The notes under the pieces were generated by a model, which made no database searches, was not told where the DNA came from, and saw only the letters and a list, made by a program, of their open reading frames with translations. Below, one piece after another: positions 34,543 through 42,789 of a stretch of 64,000 bases of DNA. A program made the position numbers and the translations under genes. Within the stretch, counting starts at the first letter, position 1. Each line of letters starts with the position of its first letter. The stretch is from Rhizobiaceae bacterium (GTDB lineage: Bacteria > Pseudomonadota > Alphaproteobacteria > Rhizobiales > Rhizobiaceae), in contig JAEPMJ010000001.1 of the NCBI GenBank assembly GCA_017644005.1, positions 558,001 to 622,000 on the forward strand. The letters are read 5' to 3'.

Positions 34543-36288
34543 TCATCCCCTGGATACGCCGAGCGCCTGCTCGATATGTGCGGCTGCCTGGCGCAGGCCG
34601 AAGGCGATGCGATTGCGCGCCCGCGTCGCGCCAACGAACAGGAACTTTTCATCATCCGAACCCGGCTCGACAGATGCGAGCAGCCTCACCGGCCGCAGAG
34701 ACGGGTAAGGCGGCGCATTGATTGCCGGGTCCTGTTCGAAACGGTCGCACTCGGTGTAGTCGAGCGGCACCAGCGCGCGCGACACCGCAATCAATGCATC
34801 GTTGTAGCGGTCCGTGTCGCCCTCGCCGGCGTCGGCGATCGCCGTGTTCAGACGTTCCGCCAGATGCGTCAGCCGTTCAGCGCCCTCGCGCAACTCCGTC
34901 AGATCGAAACGCCCCCCGGTCTGCTGCTCAACCGTATCGAGCTCGGACTGCAGGTAGCGCCCATGTTCGGCCCAATCGAGCGGCAGGATCGGATCGGCGA
35001 GAAGCCGCCATACGGTATGCAGGTAGATATTGGTATCGCGGACCAGGATTTGCTCATCCATCTTGTCCAACAGATCGTCGGGAGTGTGCCACCACCAGCC
35101 GGTTCCGTGCCCGAGCCGGTTTCCGCCGCCAAACACGGCAGCCGACGCATTGGCTTCGCCCGTCGCGGGCTGCTCACTCATGTTTCCGTAGATGGCCGAT
35201 ACGCCGATGCCCCAGAACGACTGGTCCCCGGCGCGCGCCATGCGGCGATTGGTAAAGTCCTGCCCGGCCTGCTCGCGGATGGATTCGACCGCAAGGCCGC
35301 GAAGCTCGGCGGCGGCGGTGGTGTCGGCAACGATGGTGTTGCCCTTGCCGCCGGTGGAATCGACATTGACGTGAACAAGGGCGCGCTTTTCGAGCTCGAG
35401 CCAGTTTTGCTCGGCATACCAAGTGGAGCCGGAATAGCGTCCCTGCGAATGGCCGGACCAGAACACGATGCGCAGACCGCGCTGCCATTTGTCTCTGTTT
35501 TCGGCGCAGACCCGACCGACCTCCATCATGGTGGCGTTGGCGCCACCATTGTCCATCACACCATAATACCAGGTGTCGTGATGGCCCGTGAAAAATACGA
35601 ACGGCTCGTCGGCCCCGCCCGCCGGGCCGGCCATGTCGCACACCAGGATCGGCGTCTTGCGCCAGCGGGTGTCGACGTTGGCATGGACGGTGAGTGACAG
35701 GTTCGGCGAAGAGCGCAACTTCTCGCGGATCGCGGTGCCGGCGTCGAGAGGCACGGTGACGACAACGGTGCTCGGCAGGTTAGCGGCAGTGTCATAGGTC
35801 GGGCTACCCCAAACCGGCGAGATACACATCTCATGGACATGTTCATGAGGGCTGATATGCACCTGTCCGGCTGCGCCTGCACGGCTTGCGCGCTGCGACA
35901 TGACCGGGTTGGCAATGCCGTCCACAAGCACCAGCTTGCCGCGCACATCCGTCTTGGCGAAGGCTTCCTCGGAGCCGCTGCCGAGGTCGACGATTTCGGC
36001 TTTCAATCCACCGGCGGGCGCCGATTGCGAGAAGGAATGTGTGATGCAGCGCAGGGTATCGCCGGCCATTTCTACCCGTGCTTGGCCGGGCAGGCTGATA
36101 TAGGCGTCATGCAGAATGAGCTCGGTATCGAATCCGTACTCCTTCATGCACTCCTCGACATAGGCGAGGCTCTTCAGTTCCTCCGGCACACCCGATTCCT
36201 TGCGCCATTTGGCGAATTCCTCGAGATGCCGCCACATGCGCGGGCCATCGACGGCTGCAATTAGGGATGTCGGAACTTCGGCTTTCAT
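34543..36288 (-). CDS. Atypical M28-family peptidase
   Basis: Peptidase of 581 residues with the M28 (aminopeptidase/glutamate carboxypeptidase-like) zinc fold. Metal-site landmarks are GHHDTW (His237/Asp238), MDNGGANA (Asp246), VNVDSTGG (Asp310) and WWWHTPDD (His401). Where typical M28 enzymes have Glu-Glu (FW.GEEQGL) this protein reads FWSGHSQGRYSGS, giving His280-Ser281, so the usual general base Glu is absent. It may use another residue, another chemistry, or act as a binding protein. There is no signal peptide, so it is cytoplasmic and probably works on something the ABC transporter imports. ATG 36288 overlaps the permease stop (ATGA). Confidence 0.8.
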   Translation of the reverse strand: MKAEVPTSLIAAVDGPRMWRHLEEFAKWRKESGVPEELKSLAYVEECMKEYGFDTELILHDAYISLPGQARVEMAGDTLRCITHSFSQSAPAGGLKAEIVDLGSGSEEAFAKTDVRGKLVLVDGIANPVMSQRASRAGAAGQVHISPHEHVHEMCISPVWGSPTYDTAANLPSTVVVTVPLDAGTAIREKLRSSPNLSLTVHANVDTRWRKTPILVCDMAGPAGGADEPFVFFTGHHDTWYYGVMDNGGANATMMEVGRVCAENRDKWQRGLRIVFWSGHSQGRYSGSTWYAEQNWLELEKRALVHVNVDSTGGKGNTIVADTTAAAELRGLAVESIREQAGQDFTNRRMARAGDQSFWGIGVSAIYGNMSEQPATGEANASAAVFGGGNRLGHGTGWWWHTPDDLLDKMDEQILVRDTNIYLHTVWRLLADPILPLDWAEHGRYLQSELDTVEQQTGGRFDLTELREGAERLTHLAERLNTAIADAGEGDTDRYNDALIAVSRALVPLDYTECDRFEQDPAINAPPYPSLRPVRLLASVEPGSDDEKFLFVGATRARNRIAFGLRQAAAHIEQALGVSRG

Positions 36289-37121
36289 TCGGCGGTCTCC
36301 CTGTCCTGCCGCAAGAGGCTTGCCGGCAGTTCCTTGTTGCGCATGAAGATGCTGAGCACGGCGACGATCATCAGCGCGAAGGCGATAAGCACGCTGGACA
36401 GCGCCGCGATGGTCGGATCCTGCCATTTCTGAAGATAGAGAAACATTTCGATCGGCAACGTGTTGTCGCCGGCGCGCACCAGAAAGAGCGTCGTCTCAAC
36501 CTGGTCGAAAGAGGTCACGAAAGCGAACAGGGCGGACACGACCATGCTGATTGAAATCTGCGGCATGGTTATCCTGAAGAACGTGCGCAGCGGCCCGGCG
36601 CCCAGGTCCATTGCGGCCTCTTGCTGAGTCCAGTCATAATTGGCGAGCGCCGCCGTCAGCACGGCAGTCACAAACGGCAGAACAACCACCACGTGAGTTG
36701 CCACAAGGCTGAAATAGGTGCCGTACATGCCAATGCGGATAAAGAACATGAATACGGCGACGCCGAGCACGATATTGGGCAGCACTATGGGAGATAGTAG
36801 TGCGGCCTTTGCCATATCGGCCCAGCGTCGCCGGTAGCGAACGATGGAATAGGCGGCCATAGTGCCGACCACCATAGCCACCGCCGTCGCGGTCAAAGCC
36901 AGGATCACGCTGCGCAGCGCGGCGAGGTAGAACGATTCCTGCTGGAACAGGTTTATGTACCAGCGCGGCGAGAAGCCCTCGGGCGGGAACACGTTGTAGG
37001 CCACTGCCGAGAAGGAATTGAGCACCACGACGGCCAGCGGCGCGACCACAAACAGGGCCCCGAAAACGGCAAACGCGCCAAGCAGAAAGTAGCGATAGTG
37101 TGGAAGGCTTCTGTTGGCCAT
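36285..37121 (-). CDS. PotC-type ABC transporter permease
   Basis: Inner-membrane permease of 278 residues with six hydrophobic segments and the EAA loop QEAAMDLGAGPLRTFFRITMPQI that docks on the ATPase. It matches the second permease of spermidine/putrescine-type (POPT/CUT) importers. It starts at ATG 37121, one base after the PotB-type stop, and overlaps the M28 peptidase start by four bases, so the operon couples uptake with degradation. Confidence 0.92.
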   Translation of the reverse strand: MANRSLPHYRYFLLGAFAVFGALFVVAPLAVVVLNSFSAVAYNVFPPEGFSPRWYINLFQQESFYLAALRSVILALTATAVAMVVGTMAAYSIVRYRRRWADMAKAALLSPIVLPNIVLGVAVFMFFIRIGMYGTYFSLVATHVVVVLPFVTAVLTAALANYDWTQQEAAMDLGAGPLRTFFRITMPQISISMVVSALFAFVTSFDQVETTLFLVRAGDNTLPIEMFLYLQKWQDPTIAALSSVLIAFALMIVAVLSIFMRNKELPASLLRQDRETAE

Positions 37122-37122
37122 C

Positions 37123-38007
37123 TCAAACCTCGCTGTAGCGCAGCAGGCGGTTGGAGATCAGCACCGTCACCATCGCCAGGGCGAGGAGCACGATGCCGCC
37201 AACCGCCGCCAGCGGCCAATTGATGTCGGCGGTTGCAGTGTAAATCTGTAGCGGCAAAACCAGCACCCTTCCGCCGCCAAGAAGCGACGGCGTGACGAAG
37301 GCACCGAGCGCGAGCGTGAAACAGATCTGCATTCCGGCCAGCAGACCGGGCAGCGTGAGCGGGAAGGTAATGCGGCGGAATGTGGTCCACCACCCGGCGC
37401 CCAGATCCATAGCCGCTTCCCGCAGCGTCGGGTCGAGCCGCGTCATGGTGGAAAAGATGGGAAATACGACAAAGGGCAGGAACACGTGGGTCAGGCTGAT
37501 CACCACGCCGGTTAGATTGAACACCAGTTTCACCGGTTCGGGGAAAGCCAGCACCGTCTGCAAAAACCAGTTTATCGGCCCCTGATCGGCCAGCAGCACC
37601 GTCCAGCCGTAACTGCGCACGACAACCGAAACCAGGATGGGCGAAAATATGATCAGGCCGAGCCAGCGTTTCAGTGCCGGTGAATTGACCCTCCATAGCG
37701 CGTAGGCGAGCGGGTAACCGACCAGCGCCGAACAGAATGTCGTGATGGCCGCCATCTTCACGGTGTCGAAAATGACCGTGTGAAAATACGGATCGGTGAG
37801 GAAATCGGTGTAGGTGGCGAGTGAAAATTCGTCGATCAGCCTGCCACGCTCGAAGGTGTAGACGCTGTACTGGAAGAAAACCAGCATCGGCAGCACGAAG
37901 GCATAGGCCATGATCAGGAGCGCCGGCAGCAATAGCAGCCACGGCACTGCGCGGCGGCGCAGAGGCTCCTTTGCCGGAAGCAGCGGTTCGGCGGCAGCTT
38001 CAGCCAT
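37123..38007 (-). CDS. PotB-type ABC transporter permease
   Basis: First permease of the importer, 294 residues with six hydrophobic segments and the EAA loop REAAMDLGAGWWTTFRRITFP. The N-terminal cytoplasmic 30 residues are charged (LLPAKEPLRRRAVPW). The frame opens at 38046; ATG 38007 is chosen and overlaps the ATPase stop by eight bases. Together with the PotC-type permease it forms the membrane channel for the substrate delivered by the 39154 binding protein. Confidence 0.92.
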   Translation of the reverse strand: MAEAAAEPLLPAKEPLRRRAVPWLLLLPALLIMAYAFVLPMLVFFQYSVYTFERGRLIDEFSLATYTDFLTDPYFHTVIFDTVKMAAITTFCSALVGYPLAYALWRVNSPALKRWLGLIIFSPILVSVVVRSYGWTVLLADQGPINWFLQTVLAFPEPVKLVFNLTGVVISLTHVFLPFVVFPIFSTMTRLDPTLREAAMDLGAGWWTTFRRITFPLTLPGLLAGMQICFTLALGAFVTPSLLGGGRVLVLPLQIYTATADINWPLAAVGGIVLLALAMVTVLISNRLLRYSEV

Positions 38008-39088
38008 TACCGTCCTCGTCGGCAAAAACGGTCGCAGCACCGCCATCCCAGCCTACGTGCACGGTTTCGCCAATGTGGTGAGGGGCGCTCGTGCCGTCAT
38101 GCGGAGCTTCGACCGTCAGGTCGATATTGCAGCCTTCCAAAGTCGCAACATAAGTGATGCTCGACCCCGAGAAAATGACATCGCGAATTGTCGCCTTGCC
38201 GGTAACACTCTGCTTCTTCGCCTCGGGACCGATGCGGATGCGCTCGAAGCGCAGCGACACGATGCCCCTCTTGCCGCTCAGCCTTTCGGTAGCCGGCACG
38301 GTGAATTTAAGGCCGCCGATCGCGACGCTGGCATCGTTTGCGCCGCTATCCAATATTTCCACGGGGATCAGGTTTGCGTTGCCGATGAAGGAAGCAACGA
38401 AACGGGTGGCCGGGCGGTCGTAGATCGCCTGAGGGCTGTCTAGCTGGTCGATGCGTCCCTTGTTCATGACGGCGATCTGGTCCGACATCGTCAGAGCCTC
38501 GCCCTGATCGTGGGTCACGTACATGAACGTGGTGCCGACCTCGCGCTGGATACGCTTCAGTTCAAGCTGCATCTGCATGCGCAGTTTAAGGTCAAGGGCG
38601 CCAAGCGGCTCGTCGAGCAGCAGCACCTTCGGCTGTTTGACGAGCGCACGCGCCAATGCCACACGCTGCATCTGCCCGCCGGAGAGCTGGCGTGGCTTGC
38701 GTGCAGCAAAATCCGAGAGGCCGACCAGTTCCAGCGCCTCGCCGACGCGCTTGTTGATCTCGTGACGCGGCCTTCGGTCGATCTCGAGCCCGAAAGCAAC
38801 GTTCTGCGCCACGGTCATGTGCGGAAACAGCGCCCAGCGCTGGAACACCATATTGGTGGGCCGCGCATAGGCCGGCACATTTTCCATGCTCTGGCCGGCG
38901 ATCAGGACGTCGCCACGATCCGGCCATTCGAATCCGCTGGTCATGCGCAACGTCGTCGTCTTGCCGCAGCCCGACGGTCCGAGCAGCGAAAAGAAGCTGC
39001 CCTGCGGAATGGAAAAGGAAATGTTGTCGACGGCTAGAAAGTCGCCAAAGACCTTGCTTACGCCGCGGAATTCAACATCGGACTTCAT
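38000..39088 (-). CDS. PotA-type ABC transporter ATP-binding protein
   Basis: ATPase subunit of 362 residues. It has Walker A LLGPSGCGKTTTLR, signature LSGGQMQRVALARAL, Walker B VLLLDEPLGALD, the H-loop THDQGEALTMSD, and a C-terminal TOBE-like regulatory domain (RGIVSLRFERIRIGPE). This matches PotA/FbpC-type importer ATPases. A strong hairpin at 39113-39145 separates it from the binding-protein gene, which probably lets the binding protein be made in excess. Confidence 0.94.
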   Translation of the reverse strand: MKSDVEFRGVSKVFGDFLAVDNISFSIPQGSFFSLLGPSGCGKTTTLRMTSGFEWPDRGDVLIAGQSMENVPAYARPTNMVFQRWALFPHMTVAQNVAFGLEIDRRPRHEINKRVGEALELVGLSDFAARKPRQLSGGQMQRVALARALVKQPKVLLLDEPLGALDLKLRMQMQLELKRIQREVGTTFMYVTHDQGEALTMSDQIAVMNKGRIDQLDSPQAIYDRPATRFVASFIGNANLIPVEILDSGANDASVAIGGLKFTVPATERLSGKRGIVSLRFERIRIGPEAKKQSVTGKATIRDVIFSGSSITYVATLEGCNIDLTVEAPHDGTSAPHHIGETVHVGWDGGAATVFADEDGNG

Positions 39089-39112
39089 TAGGCGGTACCT
39101 TGCGGTTCGGAT

Positions 39113-39145
39113 GCGGGGTGCGCATTCTTTCCGCGCGCACCCCGC
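39113..39145 (-). promoter_or_regulatory. Intercistronic hairpin after the binding-protein gene
   Basis: Perfect 11-bp stem, arms 39113-39123 (GCGGGGTGCGC) and 39135-39145, with an 11-base loop, between the stop of the solute-binding gene and the start of the ATPase gene on the minus strand. There is no T tract, so RNA stabilisation or partial attenuation is more likely than full termination. Confidence 0.65.
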
Positions 39146-39153
39146 GCCGATTC

Positions 39154-40221
39154 TCAGCGGAGTTTGAACTTGACCTCGCGGTCCCAGCGCTGGCGCCAGT
39201 CAGGCGTCATCTCGGCGATGTGCGAATAATCGGGCACGATCGCGTTTTTGGCGAGATCGAGATTGAGCGTGGGATCGTTCTGCTGCTCTTCCGTGGCGGT
39301 CGCGCCATCGACCACCGGGATCGAGAAGGTGAGCTGGCCATAGCGCCCGGCATTGTCGGCTGACAGAAGCTCGTTCACCAGATCCGAGCAGACCTTGCGC
39401 TCGGCCTCATCCACACCCTTGGCGATGGTCAGGAAGATAGGAAAGGCGATCGCGCCCTCCTCCGGGACGGCAAAGCCGAGCGGCGCGCCTTCCTCGATCC
39501 AGACACGGGCAAGAGATGAGAACCAGGGCGCAACCCAGGCATCACCCGACACAAGCAGATTTTTGAGCGCATCGTTGGAATCGACAAGCGCCTTCAGATT
39601 TTCCGCATTGTCGGCCCAGGCTTGGAAACCCGGATCCATATTCCGCTCGTCACCGCCATTGAGCATGGAAGCGACGACCATCATGCGGGTGTCGTAATCG
39701 AACATGGTGACCCTGCCGCGATAACCCTCGCTCCAGAGGTCGGCCCACGACGTCGGTGGCTCCTTGACGACATCCTTGTTGTAGAGAATGCCGATACCGG
39801 CCATCTGGTAGCCGACACCCCTGTCGTCCGGGCGACGGAACTTATCGATGACGTTTTCCATGTTTGGCACAAGGGCGGGATCGATCGACTCCCACATGTC
39901 GTCGACGTCGCCCTTGGTCATGGAATCGACGTTGAAAAAGCCGCAATGAACCAGCGGGTCATCGGGCGTGGTGCGGCGTGCCGCAACCATCTTGGGATAG
40001 GTGATCGTGTTGTTCGATTCCAGGATATTGATGGTGACGTGCGGGTTTTCCTCCTTGTAGGCGTCGATGACTTCCATCGGGACTACGCCCTGGTTGGACC
40101 CAGCCCAGATGAAGAAGGTGATTTCAACCGGCTCCTGCGCGGACACCGGCGCAGCGGAGAGCGCCGAGCAGCCCAACAGGGCCGCGGCGAGGGCGGTGCT
40201 TCGGAATGCGGTTCGCTTCAT
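39154..40221 (-). CDS. PotD-like periplasmic solute-binding protein
   Basis: Extracellular solute-binding protein of 355 residues, the first gene of the minus-strand operon. A signal peptide (MKRTAFRSTALAAALLGCSA... ending PVSA) precedes the mature protein, which begins VEITFFIWAGSNQGVVP. The PotD/FbpA-like fold is seen in YKEENPHVTI, GVGYQMAGIGILYNKDVVKE and SWADLWSEGYRGRVTMFD. The substrate could be a polyamine, an amino acid derivative or a peptide; the peptidase and gamma-glutamyltransferase nearby favour a peptide-like or glutamyl compound. ATG 40221 is chosen because it begins the signal peptide. Confidence 0.9.
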   Translation of the reverse strand: MKRTAFRSTALAAALLGCSALSAAPVSAQEPVEITFFIWAGSNQGVVPMEVIDAYKEENPHVTINILESNNTITYPKMVAARRTTPDDPLVHCGFFNVDSMTKGDVDDMWESIDPALVPNMENVIDKFRRPDDRGVGYQMAGIGILYNKDVVKEPPTSWADLWSEGYRGRVTMFDYDTRMMVVASMLNGGDERNMDPGFQAWADNAENLKALVDSNDALKNLLVSGDAWVAPWFSSLARVWIEEGAPLGFAVPEEGAIAFPIFLTIAKGVDEAERKVCSDLVNELLSADNAGRYGQLTFSIPVVDGATATEEQQNDPTLNLDLAKNAIVPDYSHIAEMTPDWRQRWDREVKFKLR

Positions 40222-40310
40222 GACAGACTCCTTTTCGCTCGCACAATGAGCGATTGTCGTTCCCCGACGATATGGCGACCCCCAGCAGGCCGCAGCACCT
40301 GTTATATGCG

Positions 40311-40400
40311 CAAAATTTCGCAATGGAAATACGCAAACAACAAAAAATAGCTCGCAAACTACGCATATCATCATTTGTGATTGCGAATTTCTACGTAAAT
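40311..40400. promoter_or_regulatory. Putative Lrp-type operator region
   Basis: AT-rich divergent region between the binding-protein gene and the Lrp-family gene. The 11-mer TTGCGWATTTC occurs twice in inverted orientation, at 40381-40391 on the plus strand and as its complement at 40326-40336. A near-palindrome GCGCAAAATTTCGC lies around 40309-40322. Repeated AT-rich words are expected for Lrp/AsnC octamer binding, so the regulator at 40417 probably acts here on itself and on the operon. Confidence 0.5.
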
Positions 40401-40416
40401 CGCTATTGGAGAGGGT

Positions 40417-40950
40417 ATGAAAGTGCAAACCAAGAAAACGGTATTGGACAAGGTCGACCGGCAGATCATCGCGGAACTGGCGCGGGACGGGCGGCGCTCC
40501 TATCGCGAGATCGCGAGGTCGCTCGAGATATCCGAAGGCACCGTGCGAACACGCATGGCACGCCTGCAGGATGACGGGCTGATCCGCGTCACGCTGGTCG
40601 GCAATCCGCTGGCCATGGGCGTCGGCGTTGGCGCAATGATCCTGTTGCGCGTCAAGCCGGGTTATGTGCGCCAGACGGCCAATGCGCTGGTTGCATTTCC
40701 CAATGTGCGTTTCGTCAGCCTTTCCTTCGGCAAGGGAGATGTAATCCTCCAGACACTGCACAAGGATGTCTCCGACCTGCACCATTTTGTCAGCGAAACG
40801 ATCCCCGAAGCTGCACCGGAAGTAGTGAGCACCGAAACGCTGCAACTGGCGGAGGTCCTCAAGAGTTCCTGGACCTGGGGGGATTGGTTCGAATATCTGC
40901 GCGGCGACGAGCAGGACGACGATCAACCTTCGCCCGAGACAACGAGCTGA
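40417..40950 (+). CDS. Lrp/AsnC-family regulator
   Basis: Transcription regulator of 177 residues. The N-terminal helix-turn-helix (VDRQIIAELARDGRRSYREI, then SEGTVRTRMARL) is followed by a RAM ligand-binding domain (VGVGAMILLRVKPGYVRQT, VSLSFGKGDVILQTLHKD). Such proteins bind amino acids and usually regulate neighbouring uptake and catabolic genes. It is divergent from the ABC operon with an AT-rich control region and is followed 33 bases later by the gamma-glutamyltransferase gene, so it likely governs both arms of the cluster. GGAGAGGG precedes ATG 40417. Confidence 0.9.
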   Translation: MKVQTKKTVLDKVDRQIIAELARDGRRSYREIARSLEISEGTVRTRMARLQDDGLIRVTLVGNPLAMGVGVGAMILLRVKPGYVRQTANALVAFPNVRFVSLSFGKGDVILQTLHKDVSDLHHFVSETIPEAAPEVVSTETLQLAEVLKSSWTWGDWFEYLRGDEQDDDQPSPETTS

Positions 40951-40983
40951 TCACGGAACAGTACTAGCAAGCAGAGGCAATTT

Positions 40984-42786
40984 ATGGGGTTGGTCAACGG
41001 AGTGGCATTCACGACCCGTCCGGAAATCCAGGGGACGTTCGGCGTCGCTGCGTCGACGCACTGGATCGCGAGCGCCGTCGCCATGGGCGTTTTGGAGCGT
41101 GGGGGCAATGCGTTTGACGCCGCCGTCGCGGCGGGATTCACACTGCAAATTGCGGAACCTCACCTGAATGGACCGGGGGGCGAGGCACCGATCATGGTTT
41201 GTCCTGCCGGCAGCCGCCAGCCTCGGGTGATCTGCGGACAAGGGGTGGCGCCCGGCGCTGCCACCATCGAACGCTTCACTGAAATGGGGCTCGATCTCAT
41301 ACCTGGCACAGGGTTGCTTGCTACCTGCGTCCCGGGTGCGTTCGACGCCTGGATGCTGCTGCTGCGTGACTACGGAACGATCAGTTTGCGCGAAGCACTG
41401 GAACCGGCGTTGCACTACGCCTCGAACGGGGTTCCGGTCCTGCCGCGCATATCGGACACCATAAGTTCCGTAGCGGGGCTCTTCAGGAGTTACTGGCCGG
41501 GCTCGGCCGCGCTTTATCTGCGGAATGGCAAGGCTCCGGCCAAAGGCGCGCTGCTGTGCAACGAGGCGGTCTCGCGCACATATGCGCGCATACTGGCAGA
41601 GGCAGAGTCTGCGGGCGGCAAGCGCGAACGGCAGATAGAGGCGGCGCGTTCCTGCTGGTACCGGGGGTTCGTAGCGGAGGAAATCGACCGCTTCGTTCAG
41701 TCCGGCGACGTTCTGGACGCCGATGGGCAAGCGCATCGCGGTCTGCTGACCGGCGATGACATGGCCAGATGGAGTGCCACTATCGAGGCACCGGTTTCCG
41801 GCAGCTTTCGCAGCTATGAAATCTTCAAGTTCGGGCCGTGGAGCCAGGGACCGGTACTGCTGCAACAACTGGCTCTGCTTGAGGCCTTTCCGCTCGAAGA
41901 GCTGGATCCGGCCGGACCGGAATTTCTGCATCTGGTGATTGAAGCTTCCAAGCTGGCCTTTGCCGACCGTGAGGCGTTTTACGGCGATCCCGACTTTTCC
42001 GACGTGCCGATACAGCGCTTGTTGTCCAGGGATTATGCGAACCAGCGACGCCCGCTGATCACCGAAATTGCATCACATGAATTGCAGCCGGGAATGATGG
42101 CCGACGACGACGCCTGGCGGCGCCACCTTTCCGCGGTCAACCAGCGCGGAGCGATGTCGGCGGTCGGAGCGGGCGAACCCACAGTGGGCGATGTGGTGGC
42201 CGAACGTGGCGACACCGTGCATCTCGACATTGTCGACCGTCACGGCAACATGGTGTCTGCCACGCCCAGCGGCGGCTGGCTGCAAAGTTCGCCGGTCATT
42301 CCGGCACTCGGGTTTCCGCTCGGCACGAGAGCGCAGATGTTCTGGCTCGAGCCCGGCCTGCCTGCCTCGCTTGAGCCAGGCAAACGGCCGCGCACAACGC
42401 TTTCGACGTCGATGGCCTTCAGGGATGGAGAGCCGTACATGGCCTGGGGAACGCCGGGAGGCGATCAGCAGGACCAGTGGAGCACCCAGTTGTTCCTTCG
42501 CCACGCAGTGGGTGGGCAAAATCTCCAGGAAGCCCTTGAGATGCCGAACTGGCACAGCGACCATTTCCCGGCGTCCTTCTGGCCGCGCGCGAGCCGGCCG
42601 GGCGTGGTTGTCGTCGAGGGACGCACCCCTTCCGAAACCATAGATGGGCTGCGCGCGCGAGGACACATAGTGGAAGTCGGACCGCCATGGTCCGAAGGGC
42701 GACTTTCTGCAGTATCGATGGCGGGCGGGCATCTGAAGGCTGCATCGGACCCGCGATCCATGCAGGGTTACGCGGTGGGACGTTAA
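40984..42786 (+). CDS. Gamma-glutamyltransferase-family protein
   Basis: Ntn-hydrolase of 600 residues in the gamma-glutamyltranspeptidase family, which is made as a precursor and cleaved at a Thr. The likely cleavage nucleophile is the Thr of RGDTVHLDIVDRHGNMVSATP. Downstream GGWLQSSPVIPALGFPLGT and KRPRTTLSTSMAFRDG are typical of the small subunit. No signal peptide is obvious (MGLVNGVAFTTRPEIQ), so it is probably cytoplasmic, unlike periplasmic Ggt of enterobacteria. It would remove or transfer gamma-glutamyl groups from an imported compound. The stop is three bases before the next gene. Confidence 0.9.
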   Translation: MGLVNGVAFTTRPEIQGTFGVAASTHWIASAVAMGVLERGGNAFDAAVAAGFTLQIAEPHLNGPGGEAPIMVCPAGSRQPRVICGQGVAPGAATIERFTEMGLDLIPGTGLLATCVPGAFDAWMLLLRDYGTISLREALEPALHYASNGVPVLPRISDTISSVAGLFRSYWPGSAALYLRNGKAPAKGALLCNEAVSRTYARILAEAESAGGKRERQIEAARSCWYRGFVAEEIDRFVQSGDVLDADGQAHRGLLTGDDMARWSATIEAPVSGSFRSYEIFKFGPWSQGPVLLQQLALLEAFPLEELDPAGPEFLHLVIEASKLAFADREAFYGDPDFSDVPIQRLLSRDYANQRRPLITEIASHELQPGMMADDDAWRRHLSAVNQRGAMSAVGAGEPTVGDVVAERGDTVHLDIVDRHGNMVSATPSGGWLQSSPVIPALGFPLGTRAQMFWLEPGLPASLEPGKRPRTTLSTSMAFRDGEPYMAWGTPGGDQQDQWSTQLFLRHAVGGQNLQEALEMPNWHSDHFPASFWPRASRPGVVVVEGRTPSETIDGLRARGHIVEVGPPWSEGRLSAVSMAGGHLKAASDPRSMQGYAVGR

Positions 42787-42789
42787 CCG

